DNA from: an uncultured Mailhella sp.
Lineage (GTDB): Bacteria > Desulfobacterota > Desulfovibrionia > Desulfovibrionales > Desulfovibrionaceae
Direction: 5' to 3'
Assembly (NCBI GenBank): GCA_910577155.1
Contig: CAJTMS010000029.1
Location: forward strand, 17,546-26,098
Length of the DNA stretch: 8,553 nucleotides
In this document: positions 6,381 to 8,553 of the stretch, one piece after another
Position numbering within the stretch: the stretch's first letter is position 1
Layout: every line of letters begins with the position of its first letter
Translations under genes and position numbers: made by a program
Notes under the pieces: generated by a model
The model's input: only the letters and a program-made list of their open reading frames with translations
Told to the model about the DNA's origin: nothing
Databases searched by the model: none

Positions 6381-6391
6381 ATATTTTCCTT

Positions 6392-7678
6392 TTAATGTTT
6401 GCTTTGTAAGCGTTTAATGCCTTTATCTCCAATGTCGCGGCGATAATAGGAATTTTCCATGTGGATTTTTGCCATTGCCCTATAGGAAAGGTCTTTAGCT
6501 TCCTGCAAGGTATCACCTAGGGCAACAACGCAAAGCAGCCGCCCGCCGTTGGAAAGAATTTTTCCGTTTTCATTTTTTGTGCCTGCGTGGAAAACTTTGA
6601 CATGTTCAAGGGCATTAGCTTCATCAATGCCTGTGATTTCCATACCTTTCGGATAGCTTTCAGGATAGCCTTTTGCAGCAAAAACGACCCCAAGAGCTGA
6701 TTGCGGATAAAGTTCTAATTGAATGTTTCTTTCTTTGAGTTTTCCGTCAACGCAAGCCTGCATAACAGGAAGTATATCGCTTTTTAAACGCATGAGCAGC
6801 GGCTGGCATTCAGGGTCGCCGAAACGCACATTATACTCAAGCACTTTGACGCCTTTTTCTGTCATCATAAGCCCTGCGTATAAAATTCCTTTGAATGGAG
6901 TTCCGCGTTTTGCCATTTCTTTGAGTAAAGGACGAACAGTGATATCTGCAAGCTTTTCCAGTTCTTTATCCTGCGCTAAAGGTGCCGGGCTGTATGCACC
7001 CATACCGCCTGTATTTGCTCCGGTATCGCCTTCACCTATGGCTTTATGGTCTTGGGCAGAAGGCAGAGCAAGGGCATTTTCTCCGTCACAGAAACAGAGC
7101 AGGGAAAGCTCTTCGCCTGCTAAAAATTCTTCAATAACAATGGTACTGCCTGCCGTACCAAATTTTTTGTCACCAAGCATGGATTTGACAGCATCTTTTG
7201 CTTCTTGAATTGTTTGGGCAATAATAACGCCCTTTCCGGCTGCCAATCCGTCCGCTTTAATGACAAGAGGAGCCCCGTGCTTATCAATAAAAGCATAGGC
7301 TTTTTCCATGTCCTCAAATGTTCCGTAAGCAGCTGTCGGAATACCCGCTGCAACCATGACTTCCTTTGCAAAAGCCTTGCTTCCTTCGAGTCTTGCACAG
7401 GCTTTGCAGGGACCAAAACAGGGAATACCCAAAGCTTCCATTGCGTCAGTAATGCCAAGCGTAAGAGGAAGTTCAGGTCCTGGAACAACAAAATCAATTT
7501 TCTTTTCTTTTACAAAGTTAACTAAGCCGTCAATGTCGCTGTCAGAAAGGGGAACGTTGTGTTCAACAGTTCCGCCGTTTCCGGGTGCAACAAAAATTTC
7601 ACTTGCAAGGGGACTTTGGTTGATTTTCCACGCAAGAGCGTGCTCACGTCCGCCAGAACCAATAACTAAAATACGCAC
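6392..7678 (-). CDS. purD: phosphoribosylamine-glycine ligase (GAR synthetase)
   Basis: PurD joins glycine to phosphoribosylamine with ATP, the second step of IMP synthesis. The 428 residues are full length for the family. The N-terminal domain starts MRILVIGSGGREHALAW; the ATP-grasp core shows VIKADGLAAGKGV (139-151), IEEFLAGEELSLL (182-194), PSAQDHKAIGEGDTGANTGG (206-225) and EYNVRFGDPE (281-290), which carries metal-binding Glu/Asn positions. The C-terminal domain has GVVFAAKGYPESYPKG. The start is GTG (7678), supported by GGAGG six bases upstream and by the family N-terminus beginning right there. It is the first gene of the purD-purE-flavoprotein operon. The leader is short (about 20 bases), leaving no room for a purine riboswitch. 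Confidence 0.96.
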   Translation of the reverse strand: MRILVIGSGGREHALAWKINQSPLASEIFVAPGNGGTVEHNVPLSDSDIDGLVNFVKEKKIDFVVPGPELPLTLGITDAMEALGIPCFGPCKACARLEGSKAFAKEVMVAAGIPTAAYGTFEDMEKAYAFIDKHGAPLVIKADGLAAGKGVIIAQTIQEAKDAVKSMLGDKKFGTAGSTIVIEEFLAGEELSLLCFCDGENALALPSAQDHKAIGEGDTGANTGGMGAYSPAPLAQDKELEKLADITVRPLLKEMAKRGTPFKGILYAGLMMTEKGVKVLEYNVRFGDPECQPLLMRLKSDILPVMQACVDGKLKERNIQLELYPQSALGVVFAAKGYPESYPKGMEITGIDEANALEHVKVFHAGTKNENGKILSNGGRLLCVVALGDTLQEAKDLSYRAMAKIHMENSYYRRDIGDKGIKRLQSKH

Positions 7679-7707
7679 AGGCTGCCTCCAGAATTTTGCT
7701 GAAAACG

Positions 7708-7736
7708 AGTATAAATTGTTTTAAAAAAAGTTTCAA
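7708..7736 (-). promoter_or_regulatory. promoter of the purD-purE-flavoprotein operon
   Basis: On the minus strand TTGAAA (7736 to 7731) and TATACT (7713 to 7708) are exactly 17 bases apart, each a 5/6 match to the sigma-70 consensus. A start near 7701 gives a leader of about 20 bases, ending with GGAGG before the GTG. Confidence 0.75.
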
Positions 7737-7830
7737 TTTTAATTTTAAACAGAAATAATAAATTTCTTGAAAAAAAATGTATAATTATTAAAAAATTTTT
7801 GTGTTTTATATTATTTTGCCAAATATTTAC

Positions 7831-7859
7831 TTGTAAAAAAAGCATAGGTACGGTATTAT
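7831..7859 (+). promoter_or_regulatory. putative spoVG promoter
   Basis: TTGTAA (7831-7836) and TATTAT (7854-7859) are 17 bases apart. Transcription would start near 7866, giving an untranslated leader of about 75 bases that begins just before an inverted repeat. It points away from the purD promoter about 95 bases to the left. Confidence 0.6.
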
Positions 7860-7869
7860 ATAAACTATA

Positions 7870-7907
7870 GTCATAAATTGGTTTTATTTATTCGATATAT
7901 TTATGAC
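7870..7907 (+). repeat. inverted repeat in the spoVG leader
   Basis: GTCATAAAT (7870-7878) and ATTTATGAC (7899-7907) are perfectly complementary with a 20-base interval. It sits at about +4 to +41 of the predicted spoVG transcript. It could be a dimeric-regulator operator, where half-site centres two helical turns apart would be suitable, or an RNA hairpin. Neither function is shown. Confidence 0.5.
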
Positions 7908-7942
7908 AGCTGGTGAATTAAGACAAAAGGGCGGTGTACAGA

Positions 7943-8227
7943 ATGATTGTAACAGACATCAGAATCAGAAAGGTAAATACGGAAGGGAGAATGAAAGCTG
8001 TTGTATCCATCACTTTTGATGATGCATTTGCGGTGCATGACATCAAAATCGTGGAAGGTGATAAGGGGCTATTTGTAGCAATGCCCAGTAAGAGAATGCC
8101 GGACGGTGAGTATAAAGATATTGCCCATCCCATTTCTAGTGCGACACGGGAAATGATTCAAAGCGCAGTGTTGAAGGAGTATGAGGCGGTTCTGGCGGCT
8201 GCCGAAGAAAACAAAGAAAAGGAATAA
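7943..8227 (+). CDS. spoVG: SpoVG family nucleic-acid-binding regulator
   Basis: The 94 residues match SpoVG over nearly their whole length: MIVTDIRIRKV at the start, GRMKAVVSITFDDAFAVHDIK (15-35), then GDKGLFVAMPSKRMPDG (39-55) and DIAHPISSATREMI (59-72). The C-terminal tail is charged and helical (AAAEENKEKE), and this part varies in the family. SpoVG proteins bind DNA and RNA; they affect septation in Bacillus and gene expression or virulence in non-spore-formers such as Listeria and Borrelia, so its presence does not imply sporulation. The ATG at 7943 fits the family start. A GTG at 7934 would add three residues and overlaps the likely ribosome region (AAAAGGGCGG). It is transcribed divergently from purD. 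A small ORF starts one base after its stop. Confidence 0.95.
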   Translation: MIVTDIRIRKVNTEGRMKAVVSITFDDAFAVHDIKIVEGDKGLFVAMPSKRMPDGEYKDIAHPISSATREMIQSAVLKEYEAVLAAAEENKEKE

Positions 8228-8228
8228 T

Positions 8229-8399
8229 ATGAAACAAAACGGCGTCCGATGTGCAATAGGCAAATGTGCAGACAGGGACGCCGTTTTGTTTAGGTCAAAG
8301 CACAAACAAAGATATGTTGCAGCATTTTTGCACAAGCATAAAGAAGTTGCAAAGGAAAATAGAAAAGCTACAACCTATGAGGTCTTGCAATTTATATAA
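8229..8399 (+). CDS. possible small basic protein downstream of spoVG (56 aa)
   Basis: I do not recognise this frame. It begins at an ATG one base after the spoVG stop, with AAGGA (inside the last spoVG codons) six bases upstream, an arrangement typical of translational coupling. The product starts MKQNGVRCAIGKCADRDAV, with a C-X4-C pair, and continues as a lysine/histidine-rich, probably helical segment (KHKQRYVAAFLHKHKEVAKE). Against it, codons 2 to 21 contain both arms of a perfect 16-bp hairpin that may be the spoVG terminator, so the frame could be chance. If real, it would be a small cationic partner or nucleic-acid-binding protein made with SpoVG; that role is a guess. Confidence 0.35.
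   Translation: MKQNGVRCAIGKCADRDAVLFRSKHKQRYVAAFLHKHKEVAKENRKATTYEVLQFI
8232..8291 (+). terminator. 16-bp perfect hairpin after spoVG, probable terminator with a long loop
   Basis: AAACAAAACGGCGTCC (8232-8247) pairs without mismatch with GGACGCCGTTTTGTTT (8276-8291). A GC-rich core ending in TTTTGTTT is terminator-like and lies only 5 bases past the spoVG stop. The 28-base loop is much longer than usual and contains TGTGCA twice. It overlaps the small ORF, so terminator and gene are competing or combined readings. Confidence 0.6.
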
Positions 8400-8494
8400 A
8401 TGAACATTATACTAAAATAAGGACGATATATAATATCTGTGATTAACAGAATGTAAAATTATGCGAATTAAATAATTTGTCGGAATATTTTTGA

Positions 8495-8526
8495 ATTGTC
8501 TTAAAAATTATACTTTTTAAGACAAT
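8495..8526. repeat. 13-bp AT-rich inverted repeat
   Basis: ATTGTCTTAAAAA (8495-8507) and TTTTTAAGACAAT (8514-8526) are exactly complementary around TTATAC. With A and T runs inside the stem it could be a weak terminator in either direction, or an operator or element end for a gene beyond the window. The rest of 8400-8553 is AT-rich, and I see no gene in it. Confidence 0.6.
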
Positions 8527-8553
8527 CTTTCTATTTCTACATATTGGCGGTTA

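Noticed and set aside
6723..7208. 161-codon plus-strand open frame inside purD
   Set aside because: It is an antisense shadow of the conserved ATP-grasp region, low in complexity and serine-rich, with no ribosome site.
7679..7707. purine riboswitch before purD
   Set aside because: The predicted leader is only about 20 bases, too short for the aptamer, and no riboswitch-like paired region is present.
8248..8275. CRISPR-like or tandem repeat from the two TGTGCA copies in the hairpin loop
   Set aside because: Only a 6-base repeat occurring twice, with no regular spacing or further copies.
8181..8399. 72-codon version of the small ORF starting inside spoVG
   Set aside because: The upstream start lies within spoVG in another frame without a ribosome site; the ATG at 8229 with AAGGA is the better start.

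Overview
The window is AT-rich bacterial chromosome with low-GC spacers and somewhat GC-richer genes. The gene set is a short-form CstA transporter, UvrC, a purD-purE pair with a small iron-sulfur-type flavoprotein, and SpoVG. Together with the style of the UvrC C-terminal half, this suggests an AT-rich, probably anaerobic bacterium. From memory of family sequences I lean towards a Desulfovibrionaceae-like organism, but that is an inference and a Firmicute/Negativicute-type host is not excluded.

Layout, left to right. Positions 1-760 hold the 5' part of an IS5-family insertion sequence on the minus strand. Its transposase is split over two reading frames and its far end lies outside the window. 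Positions 761-1380 carry no convincing protein gene. They contain a dispersed-repeat-like motif and a GC-rich island of four consecutive hairpins between an extended -10 promoter and a terminator. Positions 1441-2877 (minus) encode a CstA-family peptide/pyruvate-type transporter with its own terminator and promoter. A 110-130 bp divergent spacer separates it from uvrC (plus, to 4942), a full-length nucleotide excision repair endonuclease subunit. Positions 4943-5273 are non-coding or decayed coding, ending in a terminator.

Positions 5304-7678 (minus) form a tight three-gene operon, purD-purE-flavoprotein, read from a well-formed promoter about 30-60 bp upstream of purD. It covers two steps of IMP synthesis (GAR synthetase and the AIR carboxylation step) plus a flavoprotein with an Isf-like cysteine cluster. 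Divergent from it, a second good promoter drives spoVG (7943-8227, plus). Next comes a possible 56-codon small gene whose start is one base after the spoVG stop; a 16-bp perfect hairpin lies inside its first 21 codons and may instead be the spoVG terminator. The last 150 bases are AT-rich and contain one 13-bp palindrome.

The core genes look ordinary. The least explained stretches are the hairpin island at 1105-1260, the spoVG-distal small ORF/hairpin at 8229-8399, and the frame-split transposase.
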